Shown here: positions 1-6,453 of the stretch, piece after piece
Layout: each line of letters begins with the position of its first letter
Position numbering within the stretch: the stretch's first letter is position 1
Virus record (IMG/VR): IMGVR_UViG_3300045931_000290
Span: 1 to 28,735 of that record
Strand: one strand, 5' to 3'
Origin: a virus
Length of the DNA: 28,735 bases
The notes under the pieces: generated by a model
What the model was told of the DNA's origin: nothing
The model's input: the letters and a program-made list of their open reading frames with translations, nothing else
Database searches by the model: none
Program-made: the position numbers and the translations under genes

Positions 1-356
1 CGCCACAGACCGACTGGTTGGCGGACACGCTCGCGCAGGAAGACACGGCTTCGATCACCGCCCTGGGGGAGACGCGCCTCTACGACCTCGAGCTGCCGAT
101 GGTGCGGGACGGCGCCACGGCCGATGACGTGGTCGGCGAGCTGCTGACGCGGCTGAAGGATGGGCCGATTCACGCCACGTTCGATGTGGACCTGTGCGGC
201 ACCGACGTCGAGAACGGTGACAACTGCACCCTCGACGAGTATCAGGGGATGTCCGCGTCTGGCTGGGCGGATCGCCTCATTCGCGTCGAGGAGCACGTGC
301 TCAATCTGGATACCCTGTCGGTCACGCTCGTGGCGCGCGACATCGGCGGATTGTAG
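1..356 (+). CDS. Tail/baseplate-like protein, 3' end only
   Basis: The reading frame is open to the left edge (it reads P-Q-T-D-W before the first possible TTG at position 18), so this is the C-terminal part of a longer gene. About 118 residues are visible. The end is acidic and beta-rich (RLYDLELPMVRDG, RLIRVEEHVLNLDTLSVTL), ending in ARDIGGL. I do not recognise a named domain. Its place just before the fibre-like genes suggests a tail tip or baseplate protein, which is inference from order only. The next gene starts 12 bases downstream behind an AGGAAGGGG ribosome binding site, so the two are probably co-transcribed. Confidence 0.6.
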   Translation, partial: PQTDWLADTLAQEDTASITALGETRLYDLELPMVRDGATADDVVGELLTRLKDGPIHATFDVDLCGTDVENGDNCTLDEYQGMSASGWADRLIRVEEHVLNLDTLSVTLVARDIGGL

Positions 357-367
357 GAAGGGGCCAC

Positions 368-871
368 ATGGCCGGCAGCGCTCGGAACATCGTGCGGACC
401 GTGACCAGGGATGGCCGGTCGGCGGCGCGCCCACTCGTCGAGCCATCCACTGGCGGCGGCGGGATGAGTGGCGGCGGCATCGTGCCCTCGACCGCGGCGA
501 GCGCCGTCGCCTACGGCGGGACGATGGGCCGCACGGCGCCCTCGGGCACGACGACGGCGCAATCCATGCCCGACGCGCACGACGTGCCGGGGGATGGGCG
601 CACCTGGGTCGTGCACGTCCTCACGCGCTCGCAATTCAGCGCGCATACGGCGACGCCGAGTATCGCCCGGTGTTCGGCGGCGCATGCCGTCGAGGCCACC
701 GTCGCCACCGGCACCGCGACGAGCGCCACGAGCTCGGATCCGTCCACGGGAAATTGGCAGACGCTCGGTCCGTTCATCGCCGCGGCGGGCAAGTTCTATC
801 GGCTGCAAGTCACCATGAACCATACGGCGGGCGCCGGCGCCGTCATGGGGATGGGGGAAGTCAGTGCCTAA
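368..871 (+). CDS. Small tail-associated protein of unknown function
   Basis: 167 residues. The N-terminus is basic and glycine/serine rich (about residues 1-50), followed by a likely beta-sandwich-like half containing RTWVVHVLTRSQFS and NWQTLGPFIAAAGKFYRLQVTMNH. No catalytic motif is visible and I do not recognise the family. The start is supported by AGGAAGGGG five to ten bases before the ATG. The 3' end overlaps the next gene by 8 bases, which points to coupled translation and a shared role in the tail-tip or fibre module. It could be a fibre-attachment or minor virion protein. Confidence 0.6.
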   Translation: MAGSARNIVRTVTRDGRSAARPLVEPSTGGGGMSGGGIVPSTAASAVAYGGTMGRTAPSGTTTAQSMPDAHDVPGDGRTWVVHVLTRSQFSAHTATPSIARCSAAHAVEATVATGTATSATSSDPSTGNWQTLGPFIAAAGKFYRLQVTMNHTAGAGAVMGMGEVSA

Positions 872-2942
872 GACAATCGGCCTTCTGCTCCTCGCCTGGC
901 TGCTCGGGGCCGCGCCCGTCGCCGCGCAGGCCACGTGCACGCAAGTCAGCGATACGACGCGGATCTGCAGTGGCAGCGGCACTCCCGAGGGCGCCGTGCT
1001 CGGGAACATCGGCGACGTCTATCTGCGGACGGACACGACGCCCACGGTCTACAGCAAGACGAGCGGCGCCGGCACGAATACCGGCTGGACGGATGTCTCC
1101 AGCGGCGGCGGCGGGGGCATCAGCGGCACGGCGGGCACGCTCCCGAAGTTCGCGACGGCGACGACGCTCGGCGACTCGGTGCTCACCGAGGCCGGCGGGA
1201 ACCTGTCGACGGCCGGCACGATCACGGCGCCGTCGTTCCTGGGCAATGCGACGACGGCCTCGGCGCTCGCCGCCGATCCGACCGACTGTCCTGCGAACCA
1301 GGTCGCGACGACGATCAATGCGAGCGGGACGCTCGGTTGTGTCGCCCTGACCGACGCCTTTGTGCCCGATACGATCACCGTCACTCTCGCCGCGACGGCG
1401 ACCGCGCTCGCCGCCGACCCGGCCGACTGCACCGCGGGGCAGTATGCGACGGCGATTAATGCCAGTGGGACGCTGACGTGCGCGACGGTGGCGGGCGGAT
1501 CGACGCATGCGCTCTTGAGCGCGACGCATACCGATACGTCGGCCGCCGCGGTGGCGCGAGGCGCCTTACTCGTCGGGAATAGCACGCCGGCCTGGGCGCG
1601 GCTCACGATCGGCGGGGCGAACACGGTGCTCGCCTCGAATGGGACCGACGCCGCCTGGACATCACTGACCGACGCCTATATTCCCAACACGATCACGGTG
1701 GACCTGGCCGCGACCGCGACCGCCCTGGCCGCCAATCCCGCGGACTGCACGACCAATCAGGTGGCCACGTCGATCAACGCGAGTGGCACGCTGGGGTGCG
1801 TGGCCCTCACCGACGCCTACGTGCCGGACTCGATCACGGTGATGCTCGCGGCGACCGCGACGGCGCTCGCGGCCAATCCGGCAGATTGTTCGGCGACGCA
1901 GTTTGCGACGTCGATCAATGCAAGCGGCACCCTGGGCTGCGCGGCCCTGACCGACGCCGACGTGCCGAATACGTTGACGCTCACGAATATCAGCGGGACG
2001 GCCGGCACCATTCCGAAGTTCACGGCGGCCGGCGCGATCGGCAATTCCATCTGTGCGGAAGCGAGCAGTTCGCTGACCTGCACCGGCGGATCCGGGGTCT
2101 ATGCCCTGCGCGCGGTCAATACCAGTGCGGTCGGCGGCTCGTTCGGACTGGAGGTGCAAGCGGGCAGTAACACGACGAACTATGCCGTGCTGGTGAGCGA
2201 TTCGAGTGCTTCGACGACGCTGTTCAGCATTCGGGGCGACGGGGAAACGGTCGTGTCAGACGATATGACCATCGGGGGGGCGCTCGGCATCGGGGAATCG
2301 CTCGTCGTCGGCGGCGCGGGGTCGTTTGCCGAAACGGCGTTGGGGCTGACACCAATGGTCCCGGGGGCGTTCGGCGCCGCGTTTGAAGCCTACGACTCGC
2401 CCGTCGGGACGGGCAATGCCGGCGGCACGTACCTGTACCTCGGGCGGAATACCTCGGGCAACGGATCGCCGGGCGTGATCTACTTCATCGACCGCCAGGG
2501 CGTCGGCGGCGCCGTCTGGATGGATACCAGCGACGTCCTGCGCATTGGCTCGGCGCCTGAGGAAGACGGCGCTCCCGCTGACACGGGCGGCACGGTGATC
2601 GGCACGCAGACCTCGACGCGGGCCTCCAAGCAGGTCTTCGGCGAGTACGTGGACTATGCGGCGAAGCTCCGGCAGATCCTCGACACGCCGCTCTACGACT
2701 TCACCTATCGCAACGGCCGCTACAACGGGCAGCGCTTCGTTGGCCTCGTCACCGACGAGGCGCCGTGGTTCGGCCTGGACCGCGATGCCGAGTATCCGCA
2801 AGGGAAAAGCCTCAACGACATTGAGTTGTTCGGCGCGTTGATTGCGAGCACCAAAGTGCTGTATGCGGAACTCGAACAGCAGAAGGCCGAAATCGCCGAA
2901 TTGAAGAAGGAACTCGCGGCCTTGAGAGAAGCCAAGCGCTAA
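864..2942 (+). CDS. Secreted tail-fibre-like protein with C-terminal S74 chaperone-like domain
   Basis: 692 residues from a GTG start behind GGGGGAAG. Residues 1-23 look like a Sec signal peptide: MPK, a run of leucines, then APVAAQA with an AxA-type cleavage site. Residues about 130-360 hold four copies of a repeat with the pattern ALAA[D/N]P..DC....Q.AT.INASGTL.C, each carrying two cysteines about 20 residues apart. The motif GTAGT[L/I]PKF occurs twice, as in many tail-fibre-domain proteins. Residues from about 576 (TRASKQVFGEYVDY, then FVGLVTDEAP) resemble the Peptidase_S74 intramolecular chaperone, which trimerises fibres and then cleaves itself off. The last 25 residues form a coiled coil rich in E, K and L. 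A signal peptide is odd for a virion fibre: it may be exported during lysogeny, or the hydrophobic start may have another role. Confidence 0.75.
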   Translation: MPKTIGLLLLAWLLGAAPVAAQATCTQVSDTTRICSGSGTPEGAVLGNIGDVYLRTDTTPTVYSKTSGAGTNTGWTDVSSGGGGGISGTAGTLPKFATATTLGDSVLTEAGGNLSTAGTITAPSFLGNATTASALAADPTDCPANQVATTINASGTLGCVALTDAFVPDTITVTLAATATALAADPADCTAGQYATAINASGTLTCATVAGGSTHALLSATHTDTSAAAVARGALLVGNSTPAWARLTIGGANTVLASNGTDAAWTSLTDAYIPNTITVDLAATATALAANPADCTTNQVATSINASGTLGCVALTDAYVPDSITVMLAATATALAANPADCSATQFATSINASGTLGCAALTDADVPNTLTLTNISGTAGTIPKFTAAGAIGNSICAEASSSLTCTGGSGVYALRAVNTSAVGGSFGLEVQAGSNTTNYAVLVSDSSASTTLFSIRGDGETVVSDDMTIGGALGIGESLVVGGAGSFAETALGLTPMVPGAFGAAFEAYDSPVGTGNAGGTYLYLGRNTSGNGSPGVIYFIDRQGVGGAVWMDTSDVLRIGSAPEEDGAPADTGGTVIGTQTSTRASKQVFGEYVDYAAKLRQILDTPLYDFTYRNGRYNGQRFVGLVTDEAPWFGLDRDAEYPQGKSLNDIELFGALIASTKVLYAELEQQKAEIAELKKELAALREAKR
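1258..1941 (+). repeat. Four-copy repeat with paired cysteines inside the S74 gene
   Basis: Four imperfect units lie near 1258-1350, 1396-1480, 1711-1800 and 1849-1941. Each encodes ALAA[D/N]P-x-DC and INASGTL-x-C. The copies differ at many third codon positions, so they look like an old duplication kept under protein-level selection, not a recent DNA expansion. Confidence 0.7.
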
Positions 2943-2955
2943 GGGGGATACACGC

Positions 2956-3273
2956 ATGGCCGAAGAATTGATCCTCACAGACCCGGTCCAGCCACCGACC
3001 ACGACGAAGTACCGCGTGTCGTCGCTCACGCTGGACCTGGATCGGGTCGTGAGTCCGGGGGTCACGGGCTCCGTCGAGATCACGCTCGTCGACAATAACG
3101 GCGTCTTGTTGAATCACCAATACATCGGGGCGGAAGCCGAGTCCATGATTCGGCAGCTGAACACCGCGAACCTGACCACGAAGTCGATGCACAAACGGGT
3201 GCTCGAGAAGCTCGCCGCGGATGGCGTGATTCCCGGCACGGTGACCGGCACACCGGATCCGCCCGCTGCCTAA
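2956..3273 (+). CDS. Small tail-module protein of unknown function
   Basis: 105 residues, starting at ATG behind a run of Gs (AAGGGGGAT). The body alternates beta-like stretches (TTKYRVSSLTLDLDRVV, GSVEITLVDNNGVLLNHQYIG) with a helical segment (SMHKRVLEKLAADGV), and it ends in a proline-rich tail. I do not recognise a family. It sits 13 bases after the S74 gene and 10 before the next one, in the same transcription unit, so an accessory fibre or baseplate role is likely but unproven. Confidence 0.6.
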   Translation: MAEELILTDPVQPPTTTKYRVSSLTLDLDRVVSPGVTGSVEITLVDNNGVLLNHQYIGAEAESMIRQLNTANLTTKSMHKRVLEKLAADGVIPGTVTGTPDPPAA

Positions 3274-3283
3274 CGGGTGAGAG

Positions 3284-4414
3284 ATGAGCGAGTCGATCAT
3301 TCCGGACAGTGGCGAATACGCCGACCTGGTGGCCGTCGCCGGCCGCGTCTATCTCGCGACGGAAGTCGCGGCGCGCGATGCCGTGGCGGTCTACGCCGAC
3401 ACGTACGGGAGCCAGCTCCTGGCGCTCCTGCCGGGGGCGTTTGCCGGCGACCGCGTGTACGCGCTCTATCCGCGCATGGCCGTGAACCTGGATGGGCAAC
3501 TCGCCGTGGTCTACCAGCGCGGGCCGGCGCTCGCGCTCTGCCTGATCGGCGTGACCGAGATCGTGCGGCCGACGAGCGAGGTGCCCTTCGGCACCGAGAT
3601 GACGTGCGTCGCGTGGGTCGGTGACCGCTGGCAGTGGTCGTCGGTCGTGCAGTTGGGACCAGGCGGCCCGATCAAACTGGTGACGCATTTGTACGCGCGG
3701 GACGGCGCGTACATCGGGTCGTCGGCGGTCGATGCGGACACGACGCAGGGCATCTCGCGCATCCTGCCCTCGGGCGACGTCATCACGATTGACGAGGACT
3801 TCCTCTGGCCGGCCTACCCGGCGATCTCGCGGCCGTACCAGAGCGGCGATCTCATTGTCGGCCAGAACAACCAAGGGCCGGCGCGGTGCCTCGGGTACCG
3901 CAACGGCTTGCCCGATCCGACCTATCGCCTCTTCGACGGGTTGGCGTTCCGACCGCGCGCGGCAGAACCGACGCCTGGTCAGTGGACCGTGATTGCCGGC
4001 GGCCAGGGCGGGATTCGCGTCACCGACGTGCCGCCGTTCGTGCTCGACGTCGTCGAACCGCCCATCGAGCCGCCCGTTGAACCACCGATTGAGCCACCCA
4101 TCGAACCGCCGATTGAACCCCCAATTGAACCCCCGGAGCCTCCTATGCCTGGCAAACCCTACGACGAACAGTTCTACCTGAACACCGCCCCGCCGATGGT
4201 CGATGGCGAACCGGCCGGCGCCATGAATCAGGCCATCGCCGACTATCGGGTGATGGGGCGGGAACCGGACGCGCAATATGCGATCTGGGCGACCCGCACC
4301 GAGTTTGACTATCAGAATGCGGGGATGTCGCTCGCGGCCAGTTGGAAAAAGCACCGCAACGAGATGCGGCAACTGCTCAACCCGGCGGGCGACAAGCTGC
4401 CGCTTTTCCCGTAG
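3284..4414 (+). CDS. Tail-module protein with proline-glutamate hinge; possible first half of a frameshift fusion
   Basis: 376 residues. Residues 1-255 are beta-rich and unrecognised (for example RVYALYPRMAVNLDGQLAVVYQ). Residues about 258-287 are a tandem hinge of EPPIEPPVEPP units. Residues 288-376 are a separate small domain (PYDEQFYLNTAPPMVDG, then MNQAIADYRVMG, ending LPLFP). A stiff hinge between two domains fits a spike or an enzyme held away from the particle. The stop codon TAG follows directly on the heptamer TTTCCCG, and the next gene lies in the -1 frame with no good start of its own. The two may therefore make a single protein of about 717 residues. Confidence 0.65.
   Translation: MSESIIPDSGEYADLVAVAGRVYLATEVAARDAVAVYADTYGSQLLALLPGAFAGDRVYALYPRMAVNLDGQLAVVYQRGPALALCLIGVTEIVRPTSEVPFGTEMTCVAWVGDRWQWSSVVQLGPGGPIKLVTHLYARDGAYIGSSAVDADTTQGISRILPSGDVITIDEDFLWPAYPAISRPYQSGDLIVGQNNQGPARCLGYRNGLPDPTYRLFDGLAFRPRAAEPTPGQWTVIAGGQGGIRVTDVPPFVLDVVEPPIEPPVEPPIEPPIEPPIEPPIEPPEPPMPGKPYDEQFYLNTAPPMVDGEPAGAMNQAIADYRVMGREPDAQYAIWATRTEFDYQNAGMSLAASWKKHRNEMRQLLNPAGDKLPLFP
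4055..4143 (+). repeat. Twelve-base tandem repeat encoding EPPI hinge
   Basis: Units of the form GAACCGCCCATC recur about seven times with third-position drift, encoding EPPIEPPVEPP and similar. The repeat is in frame and forms the hinge of the gene around it. Such repeats can change copy number by slippage, which would alter hinge length. Confidence 0.7.
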
Positions 4415-5436
4415 GGGGCGGGGGACCCACCGGTCCCATCCCCGTCCCTGGCCGGGACCAACTCTTCGGATGCTGGGTGGCCGCGATGGGCAGCCAACAA
4501 CTCATCGCGCCGCATGCGGACGAGTTCTTCGATCGGATGCAGCAACTCGGCGTCAATGCGACCGAATTGTGGATGATGCCCTGGGTGGACGACGCGGGTC
4601 AGTTTGGGACGATCTCGCCGTGGCTCCCTCGGTCTGACGGGAAGTACGACCTCAGCATCGTCAACACTGCGTACTGGGATCAGACGTGCGCGACCATCGA
4701 CGCGGCGCATCGCCGAGGCATGGTTGTGCAGTTGTGCTTCTTCGACCTGTACTGCTGCTCGAAGGAAAAGCAGGGGATGCTCTGGGTCCCCGACCGGGAC
4801 CAGAACCCCGTGCGGAAGAACGTCAACGGCGTCAAATGGGGCGACCCCAACGACGACCAAGGGATCTATTTCCTGCTCCCCGATTGGGTATTGCAGGCGT
4901 TCATCGCGGAGACGTTCCGCCTCGTACCGGCCACGGGCATCTATGCGCGCACGGCGAACGAATCCCCCGAGAAGCCGATGCACCAGCGGATCTATGCGGA
5001 GATCAAAGCGCAGCGACCGGATTGCTTCACGATCTGCAACCGGCAGAACAACAACACGGGCCAGTACCGGAATATGGTCATCAACGGGGGCATGGACGGG
5101 ATCGAGTTCCACAACTTTGACCACGTCTCCTACATCGACGAGGTGATGCCGGGCGAAGTGCCCGACACCTACCCGGAAGCCTGGGCGGAAGCCGACCCAC
5201 GGCGCATCTTCATGTCCACAGATGGATGCCGGAACGGGAACACGACGGACGTGGGGCAATCCTACGAGTACAACGACATCCGAGACGTGCTCATCGACCA
5301 CTGGCGGCGCGGGTTCAACATCTCGCACCAGTCAGATCGGAAGATGATCCCGTTCATCGAAGGGGCCTTCCACTTCGAGCAGTGGGAGAACGAATTGCGG
5401 ATGCTTGACGAAATCCGTCAAGCCATTGGGAGGTAA
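4342..5436 (+). CDS. Glycoside-hydrolase-like (beta/alpha)8 barrel protein
   Basis: 364 residues if read from the TTG at 4342. That start overlaps the previous gene by 73 bases and has no clear ribosome binding site. The residues before about 38 look like out-of-frame sequence, and the domain proper begins at PGRDQLFGCWVAAMG. Strand/helix alternation resembles a barrel of glycosidase clan GH-A type: FFDRMQQLGVNATELWMMPW, then WDQTCATIDAAHRRGMVVQLCFFD. The motif TANESPEKP (Asn206-Glu207) matches the usual position of the acid/base Glu, and GIEFHNF (Glu255) is a candidate nucleophile. It may degrade a host surface polysaccharide. I cannot name the family. An internal ATG at 4486 is possible but would cut off the first strand. 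Confidence 0.6.
   Translation: MEKAPQRDAATAQPGGRQAAAFPVGGGGPTGPIPVPGRDQLFGCWVAAMGSQQLIAPHADEFFDRMQQLGVNATELWMMPWVDDAGQFGTISPWLPRSDGKYDLSIVNTAYWDQTCATIDAAHRRGMVVQLCFFDLYCCSKEKQGMLWVPDRDQNPVRKNVNGVKWGDPNDDQGIYFLLPDWVLQAFIAETFRLVPATGIYARTANESPEKPMHQRIYAEIKAQRPDCFTICNRQNNNTGQYRNMVINGGMDGIEFHNFDHVSYIDEVMPGEVPDTYPEAWAEADPRRIFMSTDGCRNGNTTDVGQSYEYNDIRDVLIDHWRRGFNISHQSDRKMIPFIEGAFHFEQWENELRMLDEIRQAIGR
4405..4437 (+). promoter_or_regulatory. Candidate programmed -1 frameshift site with downstream hairpin
   Basis: The zero-frame codons are CTT TTC CCG TAG. T-TTC-CCG (4405-4411) fits the canonical X-XXY-YYZ slippery pattern and touches the stop codon. Ten bases later a perfect 6-bp stem (GGGACC at 4422-4427, GGTCCC at 4432-4437) closes a 4-base loop. 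A -1 slip reads on as ...LPLFP-VGGGGPTGPIPVPGR into the barrel domain, a natural-looking linker. An indel in the assembly would give the same appearance. Confidence 0.45.
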
Positions 5437-5438
5437 TC

Positions 5439-5702
5439 ATGGCGGACATCGACGTCCCGATCGATATTCAGCAGGCGCTGGACCAGTGGCTCGCCGACAA
5501 CCCCGACGCGCAGAAATACGTGTCAAAAATCTGGTACGTGCAGGAAGGCACGCCAGTCCCGACGGACTGCACGCACACACTCCGACTGCAATCGACGGTG
5601 TCTGACGAACGCGCGCTGACGGTCGGGGTGGTCGGCGTGCCGCCGTTCCCGGCGTTTCTCGACGCGTTGCTGGCGATGATCGCGACACAACCGAGTCAAT
5701 GA
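5439..5702 (+). CDS. Small protein of unknown function after the tail genes
   Basis: 87 residues, with GGGAGG five bases before the ATG, just after the hydrolase-like gene stops. It has an N-terminal helix (IDIQQALDQWLADNPDAQKYV), beta-like strands (SKIWYVQEG, HTLRLQSTV) and a hydrophobic C-terminal helix (AFLDALLAMIATQ). No known family or motif is apparent. Its close spacing places it in the tail/lysis transcript. Confidence 0.6.
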   Translation: MADIDVPIDIQQALDQWLADNPDAQKYVSKIWYVQEGTPVPTDCTHTLRLQSTVSDERALTVGVVGVPPFPAFLDALLAMIATQPSQ

Positions 5703-5716
5703 TTCTGGAGGTAACG

Positions 5717-5860
5717 ATGGCGAAGAAGCAGCACGCGGGGGGTGCCACGGGCCGGACCGTGCGACCCGCCGCGAAGAAAGACCACGATCTCGCGACCCGC
5801 CTCACGGCCTTGGAAGCGCGGGTCACTGCCCTCGAGCGCGCGGGATCGAAGAAACGCTAG
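5717..5860 (+). CDS. Very small basic coiled-coil protein (47 residues)
   Basis: It starts at ATG behind a strong CTGGAGGT ribosome binding site. The first half is very basic (MAKKQHAGG, then VRPAAKKDHD). The second half, LATRLTALEARVTALERA, has leucines spaced as in a short coiled coil. It is well placed between two coding genes and its start signal is among the best here, so I think it is real although tiny. The function is unknown; similar tiny coiled-coil proteins often sit between tail and lysis genes. Confidence 0.55.
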   Translation: MAKKQHAGGATGRTVRPAAKKDHDLATRLTALEARVTALERAGSKKR

Positions 5861-5865
5861 CGCGC

Positions 5866-6009
5866 GTGGCCATCCCCGTGCGGGAGTTTCTTCTCATCCA
5901 AGGCGCCGCGCTGCTCGTGGTGGGCGTGGCGTTCGGCCTGGTGACGACCATCCTGGCCGGCGTCACCGCGCTGCTGGTGGCGCTGTGCTTGAAACGAGAC
6001 ACCCTATGA
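5866..6009 (+). CDS. Small membrane protein, holin-like (47 residues)
   Basis: It starts at GTG and reads MAIPVREFLLIQGAALLVV and on. It is one long hydrophobic stretch (residues about 8-42, one or two membrane spans) ending in a basic tail (KRDTL). The stop overlaps the ATG of the next membrane gene as ATGA, so the two are translationally coupled. Paired small membrane proteins after the tail genes are typical of holin and antiholin, or of pinholin pairs. That identity is inference from size, hydrophobicity and place; no sequence family is recognised. Confidence 0.5.
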   Translation: MAIPVREFLLIQGAALLVVGVAFGLVTTILAGVTALLVALCLKRDTL

Positions 6010-6236
6010 CTGCCATGACGCTGGTCTCGATCCTGATCGCCGTGCTGGTCGTCTGTGTCGTGATCTGGGGCACCAAGTCGCTGACGAGTGCGTTCAAGGT
6101 GGGGGAGCCGATCGCGACCGTGATCCTCGTCATCGTCGTGCTGCTGTGCCTGGTGCTGCTGCTCCGGCAGATCAACCTGCCTCGGGTTCTGACCCGAGGG
6201 CAGACGTCGGCGGTGCCACGGTCGGTGCCACGGTGA
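6006..6236 (+). CDS. Holin-like protein with two membrane spans (76 residues)
   Basis: The start ATG overlaps the previous stop (ATGA). Residues about 4-22 (MTLVSILIAVLVVCVVIW) and about 34-55 (ATVILVIVVLLCLVLLL) are clear transmembrane segments joined by a short loop (GTKSLTSAFKVGEP), the shape of a class II holin. The C-terminus is basic. The last codons run through a stem-loop and two copies of a 12-base repeat that recurs beside the integrase, so the 3' end merges with the presumed attachment region. No endolysin accompanies it in the window. Confidence 0.55.
   Translation: MTAMTLVSILIAVLVVCVVIWGTKSLTSAFKVGEPIATVILVIVVLLCLVLLLRQINLPRVLTRGQTSAVPRSVPR
6177..6203 (+). other. Stem-loop at the end of the holin-like gene
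   Basis: CTGCCTCGGGT pairs with ACCCGAGGGCAG across a 4-base loop, giving 11 base pairs with one bulged G. There is no following T-run, so it is not a standard intrinsic terminator. It may still protect or end the tail/lysis transcript before the convergent integrase gene. Confidence 0.4.
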
Positions 6237-6453
6237 CGACGGAAACCACGCGAACACGGCGGAATTTGTGGCACTCTCCCGGACGAATGTGCACACGGCC
6301 GGCCGGAGAGATTCGCAAAATCCTTAATTATTATGAGGATTATTATGCTGGAGGCTGGCGGAAGCGCCTGGGAGTCGAAGCCAACCGCGTCGGCTCCTAA
6401 CGGCTTGGCGACGGACAGGATCCGGCGCCGTGCCACGGTGCCGGTGCCACGGT
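6207..6453. other. Presumed phage attachment region (attP) with repeated 12-base motif
   Basis: The 216 bases between the holin-like stop and the integrase stop contain no gene. CGGTGCCACGGT occurs at 6211-6222, 6223-6234 and 6442-6453; a one-mismatch copy is at 6428-6439; and the core appears inverted (GTGGCAC) at 6268-6274. Between them lies an AT-rich island with a direct repeat of ATTATTATG (6327-6335, 6339-6347) and an inverted repeat AATCCT/AGGATT (6319-6324, 6336-6341). AT-rich cores flanked by repeated arm sites next to an integrase gene are characteristic of attP. The exact crossover core cannot be read from one sequence. Confidence 0.5.

Noticed and set aside
1258-1941. CRISPR-like array
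   Set aside because: The repeats are protein-coding, unequal in spacing and diverged at third codon positions; there are no unique spacers of constant length.
3080-5328. Minus-strand frames of 430 and 338 residues across the tail genes
   Set aside because: They read as low-information R/V/D/H-rich protein, with no motif and no promoter between them.
6356-6382. tRNA gene or tRNA 3' end
   Set aside because: A T-loop-like AGTCGAA and TGGCGGAAG are present on this strand, but the T-stem has mismatches and the spacing is off by one. I keep it only as a hint about the attachment site.
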